A stretch of 64,000 nt of DNA from Streptomyces sp. NBC_01707 (GTDB taxonomy: Bacteria > Actinomycetota > Actinomycetes > Streptomycetales > Streptomycetaceae), in NCBI RefSeq assembly GCF_041438805.1, contig NZ_CP109190.1, forward strand, positions 4,092,001 through 4,156,000, read 5' to 3'. Shown piece by piece: positions 36,722 through 45,799 of this stretch; within the stretch, counting starts at the first letter, position 1; each line of letters starts with the position of its first letter. Made by a program: the position numbers and the translations under genes. A model generated the notes under the pieces. It was not told the DNA's origin and ran no database searches. It saw only the letters and a list, made by a program, of their open reading frames with translations.

Positions 36722-39433
36722 GTGCCGATCGCCCCCCATACGCTGACGGTCCGCCTGCCACGGGGCGCGACGAACGACGCCGTCGCGACCGTGCTCGCGA
36801 CGGCGTCGAAGCGGTGGTGGCCGGACGGCCCGCACCCCCGGCTGTGGACCGAGACCGTCCCGGCACCGGCGGACTCGGAGAGGGCAGCACGCCGCCGCGA
36901 GACCGAGACCCGACGTCCGCTCGGACCGGGGCAGCTGCTGAGGGTGCTGCTGCTGCGGTACGAGGTGGAGGGCGCGGGTGGGTCCGGGGGCGTGTTCGCG
37001 GGCGGGCGCGTACACACCCCTGCGACGGGCACCACAGGCGACCTCGTGGACGCCCGCGCAGGCGGGACCGCGGGCGGCCTCGCGGGTGAGACCGCCGACG
37101 GGACCGCGCAGGGCACCGTGCGCACGCCCGTTCCCCGTCCCGGTGATCTCGTCCTCGTCGCCGATCCGGCGGCGCTGGACGCGACCTCGCTCCGGCTGAT
37201 CTCCCGGGTGCTCGGCGGGGAGCTCGGGCCGGACGAGGTACGGACGGCCGAACGCCCCCCCGCCGCACATCCCGGTCTCGTCCCCGCCCCCGCAGCCCTG
37301 CGGCGCGCCGCCGCCACCGCACTCGTGCGCGGACGGTACGAGGGGAGGTCGTCCGTGCGCGTGACCGTGCCCGTATCGGCGCCCGACCGGCCCGGGTACG
37401 CCCTCGGCGCGTTCGACGGCCGGGCCGTGCTCGAAGCCGACCTGTCCGAGGACCGTACGGTCGGGGACCTCCTGGCCACTCCCCTCGCTCCTCTCGCTCC
37501 TCTCGCTCCTCTCACTCCTCCGGGCGACGACGTCATCGACGAAGCCGCCCTTTCCGAGGGCCATGTCGCGCGCGTACAGGACCAGTTGGCCACCGTGCCG
37601 CCCGAGACCCCTCTCATCGACCTCGTCCTGCTCGACGAGACGGAGTCCGCCGAGCAGCTCGCCCTCGGCCGCCCGGCCGCCCCGCCGTCCGTCCCTTCCC
37701 GCCGCATCGACGAGGCCTTCGCGGACCAGGTCGCCCTGCGTCCGGACGCGCCCGCCCTGACCTGTGGCGAGCACACCCTGACCTACCGGGAGCTGGACTC
37801 CCGTGCCGACGAACTGGCCGCCGGGCTGCGCGCCGGGGGCGTCCTGCCCGGTGACAATGTGGGTCTCTGCCTGCCCCGCTCGACGGACCTCGTCGCGATG
37901 ATGCTCGCCGTCCTCAAGGCGGACGCGATCTACGTACCGCTGGATCCGGACCACCCCGCGGACCGCCGCGCCCGTATCGCCGACGACGCCGGGCTGCGGC
38001 TGACGGTGGAGGACACCACCACCCTCACCGGCCACCCGGGCGAGCATCAGGCCTTCACCGCCCGGCCCGCCACCGCCCCGGCCTACGTCATCCACACCTC
38101 CGGCTCGACCGGCCGCCCCAAGGGCGTCGTCGTGCCCCACGTCAATGTCCTCGCCCTCGTCGAAGCCACCCGCGACGACTTCGGTCTCGGCCCCGGCGAC
38201 ACGTGGACCCTCTTCCACTCCAGCGCCTTCGACTTCTCCGTCTGGGAGATCTGGGGCGCCCTGCTGACCGGCGCCCGGCTGGTCGTCGTCGACTACTGGC
38301 TGTCGCGCTCCCCCGCCGACTTCCACGCCCTGCTCGCGCGGGAGGGGGTCACCGTCCTCAGTCAGACCCCGTCCGCATTCACCCAGCTCATGGCCGCCGA
38401 CCGGGAGCACGGCGAACGCCGGGGCCACGGGCCGCCGCTGGCCCTGCGCCTGGTCGTCCTCGGCGGCGAACCGCTGGACGTCCGCCCGCTGCGCGACTGG
38501 TTCGACCGCCACCCCGAGGACCGCTGCCGGCTGGTCAACATGTTCGGCATCACCGAGACGACGGTCCATGTCACGGCGCAGACGGTGACCCGGCACACGA
38601 CGCTGTGCGGATCCCGCTCGGTGGGACGTCCACTGCCCGGCTGGTACGTGTACGTGCTCGACGCCCGGGGCAGGCCGGTCCCGCCCGGGGTACCCGGCGA
38701 GATACACGTCGGTGGCGCCGGGGTCGCGACCGGGTACCTGGGCCGCCCGGAGCTGACCGGGCAGCACTTCGTACCCGACCCGTGGCACGGCGGACGGATG
38801 TACCGCAGCGGCGATCTGGGCCGGTTGCTCCCGGACGGCACGCTGGAGCATCTGGGCCGGATCGACAGCCAGGTGAAGGTGCGCGGCTTCCGGATCGAGC
38901 CGGACGAGATCCGTCACGTGCTGCTGGCCGATCCGTCCGTGACCGCGGCGGCCGTGACGGTGTCCGGGGACGCGTTCCTGGACGCGGCGGGTGTGCGGAT
39001 CGATGCGTACGTCGTTCTGGCGGCGGACCCGGTCGGCACGGCCGACGACATACGCCGGAGGGCCGCGAAGCTGCTGCCGGATCACATGCTGCCCGCCTCG
39101 GTGACCGCCCTGAAGCAGCTCCCGCTCACCCCGAACGGCAAGCTGGACCCGTCCGGGCTGCCCGCCCCGACGGCCCCGGCCGAGGCCCTCGCCGACGCCC
39201 CGCCCGGCACCACTGCCCCCACCGGCCTCTTCGCGGAACTTATCGGAATCTGGGAGTCCGTCCTCGGCGTGCCGGTCGGCCCCGACGACAACTTCTTCGA
39301 TCTGGGCGGCAATTCGCTCTACGCGATCCGTCTGGCCACCGCGATGCGGGAGCGAGGCCTGCCTCCGGTGCCGCTGCGGCGGCTCTATCTGTCGCCGACG
39401 GTCCGGTCCCTGAGCGAGGCGGTGGACGAGTGA
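36722..39433 (+). CDS. NRPS protein: vestigial C domain, A (Thr-like), PCP
   Basis: A 903-residue protein. Residues 1-320 resemble a decayed condensation domain: short strand-like pieces (HTLTVRLPRGATNDAV; LVLLDETESAEQLALG) remain, and the HHxxxDG motif is reduced to VADPAALDATSLRL near residue 146. It should be inactive. The A domain (about 330-800) has intact cores: HTSGSTGRPKG, GITETT, YRSGDLG, LTPNGKLD. By alignment to GrsA positions I read the pocket as D-F-W-S-V-G-M-V-H-K, close to the threonine code DFWNIGMVHK. PCP Ser865 is in LGGNSLYAIRL. There is no TE. The GTG at 36722 has GAGGAGGAG upstream. The C2 domain of the preceding protein presumably serves this module. Confidence 0.92.
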   Translation: MPIAPHTLTVRLPRGATNDAVATVLATASKRWWPDGPHPRLWTETVPAPADSERAARRRETETRRPLGPGQLLRVLLLRYEVEGAGGSGGVFAGGRVHTPATGTTGDLVDARAGGTAGGLAGETADGTAQGTVRTPVPRPGDLVLVADPAALDATSLRLISRVLGGELGPDEVRTAERPPAAHPGLVPAPAALRRAAATALVRGRYEGRSSVRVTVPVSAPDRPGYALGAFDGRAVLEADLSEDRTVGDLLATPLAPLAPLAPLTPPGDDVIDEAALSEGHVARVQDQLATVPPETPLIDLVLLDETESAEQLALGRPAAPPSVPSRRIDEAFADQVALRPDAPALTCGEHTLTYRELDSRADELAAGLRAGGVLPGDNVGLCLPRSTDLVAMMLAVLKADAIYVPLDPDHPADRRARIADDAGLRLTVEDTTTLTGHPGEHQAFTARPATAPAYVIHTSGSTGRPKGVVVPHVNVLALVEATRDDFGLGPGDTWTLFHSSAFDFSVWEIWGALLTGARLVVVDYWLSRSPADFHALLAREGVTVLSQTPSAFTQLMAADREHGERRGHGPPLALRLVVLGGEPLDVRPLRDWFDRHPEDRCRLVNMFGITETTVHVTAQTVTRHTTLCGSRSVGRPLPGWYVYVLDARGRPVPPGVPGEIHVGGAGVATGYLGRPELTGQHFVPDPWHGGRMYRSGDLGRLLPDGTLEHLGRIDSQVKVRGFRIEPDEIRHVLLADPSVTAAAVTVSGDAFLDAAGVRIDAYVVLAADPVGTADDIRRRAAKLLPDHMLPASVTALKQLPLTPNGKLDPSGLPAPTAPAEALADAPPGTTAPTGLFAELIGIWESVLGVPVGPDDNFFDLGGNSLYAIRLATAMRERGLPPVPLRRLYLSPTVRSLSEAVDE
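37484..37519 (+). repeat. Four 9-base tandem repeats in the vestigial C domain
   Basis: CTCGCTCCT is repeated three times, with a fourth copy differing at one base, encoding Leu-Ala-Pro units. Such slippage-type repeats fit relaxed selection on the decayed domain. Confidence 0.7.
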
Positions 39434-39470
39434 CGGCGGGGTGGCCGCGGCGCGCGACCGCCCCGCCGTC
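39432..39470. terminator. Hairpin at the right border of the cluster
   Basis: GACGGCGGGG and CCCCGCCGTC flank a 19-base loop. It begins at the NRPS stop codon and faces the convergent SGNH hydrolase gene. Confidence 0.7.
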
Positions 39471-39485
39471 ATGCGCCCTGCGGCC

Positions 39486-41015
39486 CTACGCGAAGCGCTG
39501 CTTCGCGGTCCCGTCGCACGCCTGGAGCTTCAGCGGGTCCTTGGCCGCCGCGAGCGTCAGGCACAGCCCGGTCGAAGCCGCCGGGCGCAGCGTGCCCGAC
39601 TCCTGGACGAACTGCTGGTTCGCCGCGCCCGAGCAGTTCCACAGGATGAGCGTGACACCCGCCCGGTAGTCGGCGCCCGGCACGTCGAGGCACCGGTCGT
39701 GGCTCAGTTCCGTACGGACGGTCTTCGTGCCTGCGTCGTACCACCAGCCCTGGTTGCGACCGCCGTGGCAGTCCCAGCCCGCGATCTTCGTGTTGTTCCG
39801 GGTCACCGACGCGGGGACGTCGACACACGTGCCGGTGGCCGCGTTCCTCAGGGGCTTGAAGACCGAGTCCCAGGCGGCAGGCTCCAGGACCGGCTTGCCG
39901 GTGCTCGCCGGGTCTGCGCAGCTCGCCTCGCGCAGACCGGAGTTGTAGATCTGGGTCAGGCAGGAGGCGAAGGCGGCGTGTCCGCGCGCGTTGGGGTGGA
40001 AGGACTGCCGGACGGAGTTGGAGTCCGGCGGGAAGTGCGACAGGTCGATGTAGAGGCCGCGGGCCCAGGTGTCCTCCATGCAGACCTCGTGGCCGTGGAA
40101 GAGCCGGGAGTTGTCGAGGTAGACGGCCCCGGTGTCGGCTGCGGCCTTGCGCATTCCGCGTTCGAAGGCGGGGACGGCGACGTTCCGGCCCCAGGCGGCG
40201 TCGGAGTCGTAACCGGCGCAGCCACCCGGAATCTTGCCGGGGAAGTTCGGGTTGTCGTTGAAGTCGGGGCCGATCGGGCTGGGGTAGCCCATGACCACGA
40301 GCTTGTAGTCGCCACTGGCGTATCCGGCGTCGGACATGACGGTCTGCAGGTCGCGAACCGTCTTCTCGACCTTGGGGACGAGCCCGTCGACCCGAGCCTG
40401 CCAGCCGCCCTCGTACGTCGGCCGGCAGGCGCCCTTGAGGAGCACCCAGCGCTCCACGCAGTCCGTCATCACCGGGCCGAACTGGAGGTCGTCGTTGGCG
40501 CCGGCCACGAGCACGATCATCTTGATGCGGGTGTTGCGGGCCTTGATGGCGAGGTTGTCGCTCTGCACGAGTTCGTCGGCGTACTGCCTGGTCCCGCCGA
40601 TCACGATGTTTCCGGTGTACGCGCCCGAGCAGGAGACGTTGTACGTGACGTCGGCGGGGATCCCGGTGCGGTGGATGGCGGAGTCGGGCGAGCGGTGGCA
40701 CCAGTTGTCGGGACCGTTGGTGCCCGCTTCGTACGTTCCGACGCCCTCGCCGGAGATCTCGCTGTCGCCGAGCGAGATCAGCCCGGTCCTGCGGTCGGCG
40801 AGCGGGCGCTCCGCCGGGTCGCCGTACAGCCGGGTGGCTTCGGCGGCGCGGACGGCCTCCAGTTCGGGCGGGAGGGGGGTGGATGCGGTAGGGGTGGTAC
40901 CGGACCGGTGTGCCGCGCCGGCCGGTCCGGCTGCCGCGGTCGTGCCGCCCATCGCCGCCGCCAAGACCGCGGCAGCCGCGACCGTACGGCGGAGTCTGTG
41001 TCTGGTGCGCCTCAT
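39486..41015 (-). CDS. Secreted SGNH hydrolase with C-terminal ricin-type lectin domain
   Basis: A 509-residue exported esterase/lipase-like protein. A signal peptide with a basic start ([20 protein letters not shown]) is followed by the SGNH fold: Ser in [14 protein letters not shown] (block I, about residue 80), a GxND-like [11 protein letters not shown] (block III), and the C-terminal DxxH-like [14 protein letters not shown] (block V). Many cysteines suggest disulfides. Residues from about 370 form a beta-trefoil of ricin type ([47 protein letters not shown]) for carbohydrate binding. The substrate is unknown. It lies between the cluster terminator and fumC and could be resident or cargo. 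Confidence 0.87.
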   Translation of the reverse strand: MRRTRHRLRRTVAAAAVLAAAMGGTTAAAGPAGAAHRSGTTPTASTPLPPELEAVRAAEATRLYGDPAERPLADRRTGLISLGDSEISGEGVGTYEAGTNGPDNWCHRSPDSAIHRTGIPADVTYNVSCSGAYTGNIVIGGTRQYADELVQSDNLAIKARNTRIKMIVLVAGANDDLQFGPVMTDCVERWVLLKGACRPTYEGGWQARVDGLVPKVEKTVRDLQTVMSDAGYASGDYKLVVMGYPSPIGPDFNDNPNFPGKIPGGCAGYDSDAAWGRNVAVPAFERGMRKAAADTGAVYLDNSRLFHGHEVCMEDTWARGLYIDLSHFPPDSNSVRQSFHPNARGHAAFASCLTQIYNSGLREASCADPASTGKPVLEPAAWDSVFKPLRNAATGTCVDVPASVTRNNTKIAGWDCHGGRNQGWWYDAGTKTVRTELSHDRCLDVPGADYRAGVTLILWNCSGAANQQFVQESGTLRPAASTGLCLTLAAAKDPLKLQACDGTAKQRFA

Positions 41016-41121
41016 TGCGCCTCCCCGGTTTGTGGTTACCCCCGGTATTTACTGGCCGGTAGGCGACTTGGGAATACGCAGAACAAGACAAGTGCTCAAC
41101 TTTTTCAGGAGGTTGAACCCC

Positions 41122-42543
41122 ATGGACGACGCACAGACACCCGCCGGCCCGGCCGACACCACCGAGTACCGCATCGAGCACGACTCGATGGGTGAGGTGA
41201 AGGTCCCCACGCATGCCAGATGGCGGGCCCAGACGCAGCGCGCCGTGGAGAACTTCCCGATCTCCGGCCAGCGCCTGGAACGGGCTCACATCGAGGCCCT
41301 GGCCCGGATCAAGGCCGCCGCGGCCAAGGTCAACGCCGAGCTCAAGGTGCTCGCCCCGGACATCGCCGACGCGATCCAGGACGCGGCGGCCGAGGTCGCC
41401 GACGGCCGCTGGGACGCGCACTTCCCGATCGATGTCTTCCAGACCGGGTCCGGCACGTCCTCCAACATGAACACCAACGAGGTCCTGGCGACCCTCGCCA
41501 CCGAACGGCTCGGCCGTGAGGTCCACCCCAACGACCACGTCAACGCCTCGCAGTCGTCCAACGACGTCTTCCCGTCGTCCATCCACATCGCCGCGACCGC
41601 GGCCGTCACCGGTGAACTGATCCCCGCCCTGGACCATCTGGCGGCCGCGCTGGAGCGCAAGTCCGCCGAGTTCGCAACAGTCGTGAAGTCGGGCCGTACA
41701 CATCTGATGGACGCGACGCCGGTGACCCTGGGTCAGGAGTTCGGCGGTTACGCGGCGCAGATCCGGTACGGCATCGAGCGGCTGAACGCCTCGCTGCCGC
41801 GCCTCGCCGAACTGCCGCTCGGAGGCACGGCCGTCGGCACCGGCATCAACACCCCGCCCGGCTTCTCCGCCGCCGTGATCGCCGAGGTCGCCCGCGTCAC
41901 CGGGCTTCCGCTCACCGAGGCCCGCGACCACTTCGAGGCGCAGGGCGCGCGGGACGGGCTCGTCGAGACATCGGGTCAGCTCCGCACGATCGCCGTCTCG
42001 CTCACCAAGATCTCCAACGACCTGCGCTGGATGGCCTCCGGCCCGCGCACCGGATTGGCCGAGATCAGCCTTCCGGACCTCCAGCCGGGCTCGTCGATCA
42101 TGCCGGGGAAGGTGAATCCGGTCATTCCCGAGGCCGTCCTGATGGTCACCGCCCAGGTGATGGGGAACGACACGACGGTCGCCGTCGCGGGCGCGGCGGG
42201 CAACTTCGAACTGAACGTCATGCTGCCGGTCATCGCGAAGAACCTGCTGGAGTCGGTCCGGTTGCTGGCCAACGTCTCCCGGCTGCTGGCTGACCGTACC
42301 GTCGACGGGATCACGGCCGACGTGGAACGGGCCCGGGAGTATGCGGAGTCCTCACCGTCCGTCGTCACCCCGCTGAACAAGTACATCGGCTACGAGGAGG
42401 CGGCGAAGGTCGCCAAGAAGTCGCTCGCCGAACGGCGGACGATCCGCGAAGTGGTGCTGGCCTCGGGGTATGTGGAGCGCGGCGATCTCACGGTGGAACA
42501 GCTCGACGAAGCGCTCGACGTGTTGCGTATGACCCGCCCGTGA
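41122..42543 (+). CDS. fumC: Class II fumarate hydratase
   Basis: Oxygen-stable, cluster-free fumarase of 473 residues, a homotetramer of the aspartase/fumarase superfamily. The signature [16 protein letters not shown] contains the catalytic loop. [35 protein letters not shown] and [17 protein letters not shown] are the other conserved regions, with the catalytic His in the last. The ATG at 41122 has AGGAGG nine bases upstream. With the class I enzyme at 20818 it brackets the biosynthetic cluster. It is divergent from the SGNH hydrolase. Confidence 0.97.
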   Translation: MDDAQTPAGPADTTEYRIEHDSMGEVKVPTHARWRAQTQRAVENFPISGQRLERAHIEALARIKAAAAKVNAELKVLAPDIADAIQDAAAEVADGRWDAHFPIDVFQTGSGTSSNMNTNEVLATLATERLGREVHPNDHVNASQSSNDVFPSSIHIAATAAVTGELIPALDHLAAALERKSAEFATVVKSGRTHLMDATPVTLGQEFGGYAAQIRYGIERLNASLPRLAELPLGGTAVGTGINTPPGFSAAVIAEVARVTGLPLTEARDHFEAQGARDGLVETSGQLRTIAVSLTKISNDLRWMASGPRTGLAEISLPDLQPGSSIMPGKVNPVIPEAVLMVTAQVMGNDTTVAVAGAAGNFELNVMLPVIAKNLLESVRLLANVSRLLADRTVDGITADVERAREYAESSPSVVTPLNKYIGYEEAAKVAKKSLAERRTIREVVLASGYVERGDLTVEQLDEALDVLRMTRP

Positions 42544-42587
42544 CGTGGATCGCAGCAACCGGGCGGCCGCATCCCTAAGATCTCTCC

Positions 42588-43304
42588 ATGGCAGGTACGG
42601 GAGACAACGCGCGCGCAGAAGTCGATCGCTCGGACGCCGGGTACTGGGCGCCGGGCGATCACATCCTGTGGCGCTACCGCGGCAACGGTCCGCGGTCGCC
42701 CGGCGACGCCCACAGCCCCGTCCACATCTGCCGGCCGGTCACCGTCGTCCAGGACACCGACGAACTGCTCGCCGTCTGGATGGCACCCGGCACCGAATGC
42801 ATCAGACCGGTCCTCGCCGACGGCACCAGCGTGCACGCCGAGCCGCTCGCCACCCGGTACACCGCGCCCCGCACCGTCGCCCGCTCGACCTGGTTCGGCA
42901 GGGGCGTGCTGAAACTCGCCCGACCCGGCGAACCCTGGTCGGTCTGGCTGTTCTGGGACCGAGGCTGGAGCTTTCGCAACTGGTACGTGAACCTGGAGGA
43001 ACCGCGCACCCGCTGGGCCGGCGGCGTCGACTCCGAGGATCACTTTCTCGACATCGCCGTGCACCCCGACCGAAGCTGGCGCTGGCTGGACGAGGACGAA
43101 TTCGCCCAGGCGCAGCGGGTCGGTCTGATGGACCGGGACACCGCGCGGCGGGTACGGGAGGCGGGCCGCGCGGCCGTCGACGTGATCAACACCTGGGGCG
43201 CTCCGTTCCGGGACGGCTGGGAGAACTGGCGGCCCGATCCGCGGTGGCAGGTGCCCGCTCTGCCGGATGACTGGGACCGTACGCCCTCGCATATGCCGTC
43301 GTGA
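42588..43304 (+). CDS. DUF402-domain protein
   Basis: A 238-residue protein with the DUF402 core (WSVWLFWDRGWSFRNWYVNL, then DHFLDIAVHPDRSWRWLDED, EFAQAQRVGLMDRDTARRVR). Members of this fold include nucleoside di/triphosphate phosphatases; the acidic metal-site residues of that group (DRGW, ED, D...WLDEDE) are present, so a similar phosphatase role is plausible but not shown. There is no signal or membrane segment. The ATG at 42588 follows fumC by 44 bases in the same direction, so they may be co-transcribed. Confidence 0.8.
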   Translation: MAGTGDNARAEVDRSDAGYWAPGDHILWRYRGNGPRSPGDAHSPVHICRPVTVVQDTDELLAVWMAPGTECIRPVLADGTSVHAEPLATRYTAPRTVARSTWFGRGVLKLARPGEPWSVWLFWDRGWSFRNWYVNLEEPRTRWAGGVDSEDHFLDIAVHPDRSWRWLDEDEFAQAQRVGLMDRDTARRVREAGRAAVDVINTWGAPFRDGWENWRPDPRWQVPALPDDWDRTPSHMPS

Positions 43305-43309
43305 GACCC

Positions 43310-43340
43310 TTGATGCACCCCAGGGGGGCAAACGTAGGAT
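43310..43340 (+). promoter_or_regulatory. Housekeeping-type promoter
   Basis: TTGATG (43310-43315) and TAGGAT (43335-43340) are 19 bases apart, a common Streptomyces HrdB-like pattern. Transcription from here gives a leader over 300 bases long for the downstream phosphatase. Confidence 0.5.
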
Positions 43341-43484
43341 CGTCCTCCGGAGGGCTGCTCCGCTCCAATCGGCGGGCGCGGCACACGACCTGACCGCGAG
43401 TCATCGCACGAGTGCACGATCTTCATGAGCCGCATCAGTTGCATGAGCAGCAACAACCGCACGAGCCACTACGAGGGGGTGGAG

Positions 43485-43634
43485 ATGTGCACGCTGTCCG
43501 CCGCCGAAACGGCGGAAACGTTGTCAGCGACACACCCCGCAGGCATACGGTTTCGGCCCCGCAGAGCTGGGCATGCGATGGCAGCCGTTGTCATCAACGC
43601 TCTCTCCGGGGCACAGTGGCGCCCCACAAGGTGA
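43485..43634 (+). CDS. Possible small upstream ORF, 49 aa
   Basis: An ATG preceded by GAGGGGG at six bases spacing opens a 49-codon frame (MCTLSAAETAETLSATHPAG) that ends 40 bases before the phosphatase gene. Codon bias is weak. It could be a regulatory leader peptide or chance. I recognise no family. Confidence 0.28.
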   Translation: MCTLSAAETAETLSATHPAGIRFRPRRAGHAMAAVVINALSGAQWRPTR

Positions 43635-43674
43635 TTGCCTCATACAACCGGCCCGGACGGACGGAACCCCACGC

Positions 43675-45666
43675 GTGACGGAGCATCCCACCTCCCACGA
43701 AGGCCGGCAGCCTCTCGCCGCCCGGTCGCAGGAACGCGCCCGGCCGCGGCAGCAGGACGCCGCGCCGGCAGCCGCCCCTGCCACCGCAGCGATTCCCGGC
43801 CCCGCAGCGGCGTCGGGCCCGAAGCCGGCCACGCCCGCCGGCACCGGCTCGAATCCCACGGCGATTCCCGGCCCCGCGACGGCACCGGCCCCCGCCGTCA
43901 CGCCGAGCACAGCGGCGGCGGGACCGGACCCGCAGACGGTGGCCCGCCGCGAAGGTGACCGGCTGCGCTTCGTGGGCGCCGCGACCCGCCGGATCGCCCG
44001 CGGCATAGACCTGGACGAGATCGTCCTCGGCCTGTGCCGGGCCAGCGTGCCGACGTTCTCCGACGCCATACTCGTCTACCTCCGCGATCCGCTCCCCGTC
44101 GGCGACGAGCGCCCGGCCACTCCGTTCATCCTGCGGCTGCGCCGGTCCGACCGGCTGCGTTTAAACGATGAGGAGACCGAGACCTCCCCGGAGACCGAGC
44201 GACTGCGCCCGCCCACCATCGACCCGCACGCCGACCTGACGCCCGCGGCCGAACTCTGCGAGGTGCAGGCGGGCGGTGCGCTCGCCGAGGTGCTGCGCGG
44301 CGTACGGCCCGTCTTCGGGGACTCCGCGGCGGCCCGCGTCGCCCTGCCCGAACTGCTCGGCGCCGGGCGCACCGTCCCCTCCGGCCACCGGGTGATCCTC
44401 GCCCCGCTGCGCGGCCGCCGGCGGGTGATCGGTGCTGCCGTCTTCCTGCGCGGTACCGAGCGGCCGCCGTTCGAGGCCAATGACCTGCTGGTCGCCGCCC
44501 AGCTGGCCACGCACACCGCGCTCGGCATCGACAAGGCCGTGCTGTACGGGCGCGAGGCCTACATCGCCGATGAGCTGCAGCGCACCATGCTGCCCGACTC
44601 GCTGCCGCAGCCCACCGGCGTCCGGCTCGCCTCCCGCTACCTCCCGGCCGCCGAGACGGCCCGGGTCGGCGGCGACTGGTACGACGCCATCCCGCTGCCC
44701 GGCAGCAGGGTCGCCCTGGTCGTCGGCGACGTCATGGGCCACTCCATGACCTCCGCGGCCATCATGGGCCAGCTGCGCACCACCGCACAGACCCTCGCCG
44801 GGCTCGACCTGCCGCCGCAGGAGGTGCTGCACCACCTGGACGAGCAGGCGCAGCGGCTCGGCAGCGACCGGATGGCCACCTGCCTGTACGCGGTGTACGA
44901 CCCGGTCGCGCACCGGATCACCATCGCCAACGCCGGACACCCGCCGCCCGTGCTTCTCCATCTGGGCGGCCGCGCCGAGGTGCTGCGGGTACCGCCCGGC
45001 GCCCCGATCGGCGTCGGCGGGGTGGACTTCGAGGCCGTCGAGCTGGACGCGCCCTCGGGCGCCACGCTGCTGCTGTACACCGACGGTCTGGTGGAGTCCC
45101 GGCTGCGGGACGTCTGGACCGGTATCGAGCAGCTGCGCGAGCGGCTCGCCGCCACCGCCCAGCTCACCGGACCGGATCACTCGCCGCCGCTGGAGGCGCT
45201 CTGCGACGACGTGCTCGACATGCTCGGCCCGGGCGACCGCGACGACGACATCGCGCTGCTCGCCGCCCGGTTCGACGGGATCGCGCCGAGCGATGTCGCG
45301 TACTGGTTCCTGGAGCCCGAGGACTCCGCCCCCGGACGGGCCCGGCGGCTGGCCCGCAGGGCGCTCAGCAGATGGGGCCTCGACGAGCTCTCGGACTCGG
45401 TGGAACTGCTGGTCAGCGAGGTGGTGACCAATGCGGTGCGGTACGCGGAGCGACCGGTCACGCTGCGGTTGCTGCGGACCGACATCCTGCGCTGCGAGGT
45501 CGGCGACGACGCCCCGCAGCTGCCCCGGCAGCGCCGGGCCCGCGACATGGACGAAGGCGGCCGCGGGCTCTTCCTGGTGAACCGGCTGGCCCGGCGGTGG
45601 GGTGCGACCCGGCTGTCCACCGGCAAGGTCGTCTGGTTCGAGATGCCGACTCGCGGCCAGCAATAA
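43675..45666 (+). CDS. GAF-SpoIIE phosphatase-HATPase regulator with TTA codon
   Basis: A 663-residue signalling protein. Residues 1-80 are an Ala/Pro-rich, probably disordered stretch. A GAF-like sensory region (about 85-300) follows, then a PP2C-type SpoIIE phosphatase domain (about 320-530; GGDWYDAIPLPGSRVAL, VVGDVMGHSMTSA, LLLYTDGLVESR, DDDIALLAARF). An anti-sigma-type HATPase comes last (about 550-660; ELLVSEVVTNAVRYA, DEGGRGLFLVNRLARRWG). It should phosphorylate and dephosphorylate anti-sigma-factor antagonists. Codon 163 (44161-44163) is TTA, so full translation depends on the bldA tRNA, tying it to development. The GTG at 43675 is the start. Confidence 0.9.
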   Translation: MTEHPTSHEGRQPLAARSQERARPRQQDAAPAAAPATAAIPGPAAASGPKPATPAGTGSNPTAIPGPATAPAPAVTPSTAAAGPDPQTVARREGDRLRFVGAATRRIARGIDLDEIVLGLCRASVPTFSDAILVYLRDPLPVGDERPATPFILRLRRSDRLRLNDEETETSPETERLRPPTIDPHADLTPAAELCEVQAGGALAEVLRGVRPVFGDSAAARVALPELLGAGRTVPSGHRVILAPLRGRRRVIGAAVFLRGTERPPFEANDLLVAAQLATHTALGIDKAVLYGREAYIADELQRTMLPDSLPQPTGVRLASRYLPAAETARVGGDWYDAIPLPGSRVALVVGDVMGHSMTSAAIMGQLRTTAQTLAGLDLPPQEVLHHLDEQAQRLGSDRMATCLYAVYDPVAHRITIANAGHPPPVLLHLGGRAEVLRVPPGAPIGVGGVDFEAVELDAPSGATLLLYTDGLVESRLRDVWTGIEQLRERLAATAQLTGPDHSPPLEALCDDVLDMLGPGDRDDDIALLAARFDGIAPSDVAYWFLEPEDSAPGRARRLARRALSRWGLDELSDSVELLVSEVVTNAVRYAERPVTLRLLRTDILRCEVGDDAPQLPRQRRARDMDEGGRGLFLVNRLARRWGATRLSTGKVVWFEMPTRGQQ

Positions 45667-45799
45667 AATCAGGACGAATTAACCCAAGTCTGGACAAGGT
45701 CTACATGTTGCCGACCTCTCGTCGTCGGAGTTGACTCAGTCGTGACCGGGCGCCGCCTGGACGACCTGACCGACACCCCGCACCGACGGGAGGACGCTC

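Larger units (their letters stand above)
43305..43674. other. Leader region of the SpoIIE-type phosphatase gene
   Basis: About 370 bases with a promoter-like pair at 43310-43340 and a possible 49-codon upstream frame (43485-43634). The short palindrome CCTCCGGAGG lies near 43345. No other gene is supported. Confidence 0.4.

Noticed and set aside
22564..41015. Search for transposase, integrase, tRNA or att-like repeats at cluster borders
   Set aside because: None seen. The hairpins at the borders are ordinary terminators and do not match each other.
39486..41015. SGNH-lectin protein as part of the biosynthetic cluster
   Set aside because: It is convergent, separated by a terminator, and has the look of an ordinary secreted hydrolase; membership cannot be excluded but is not supported.
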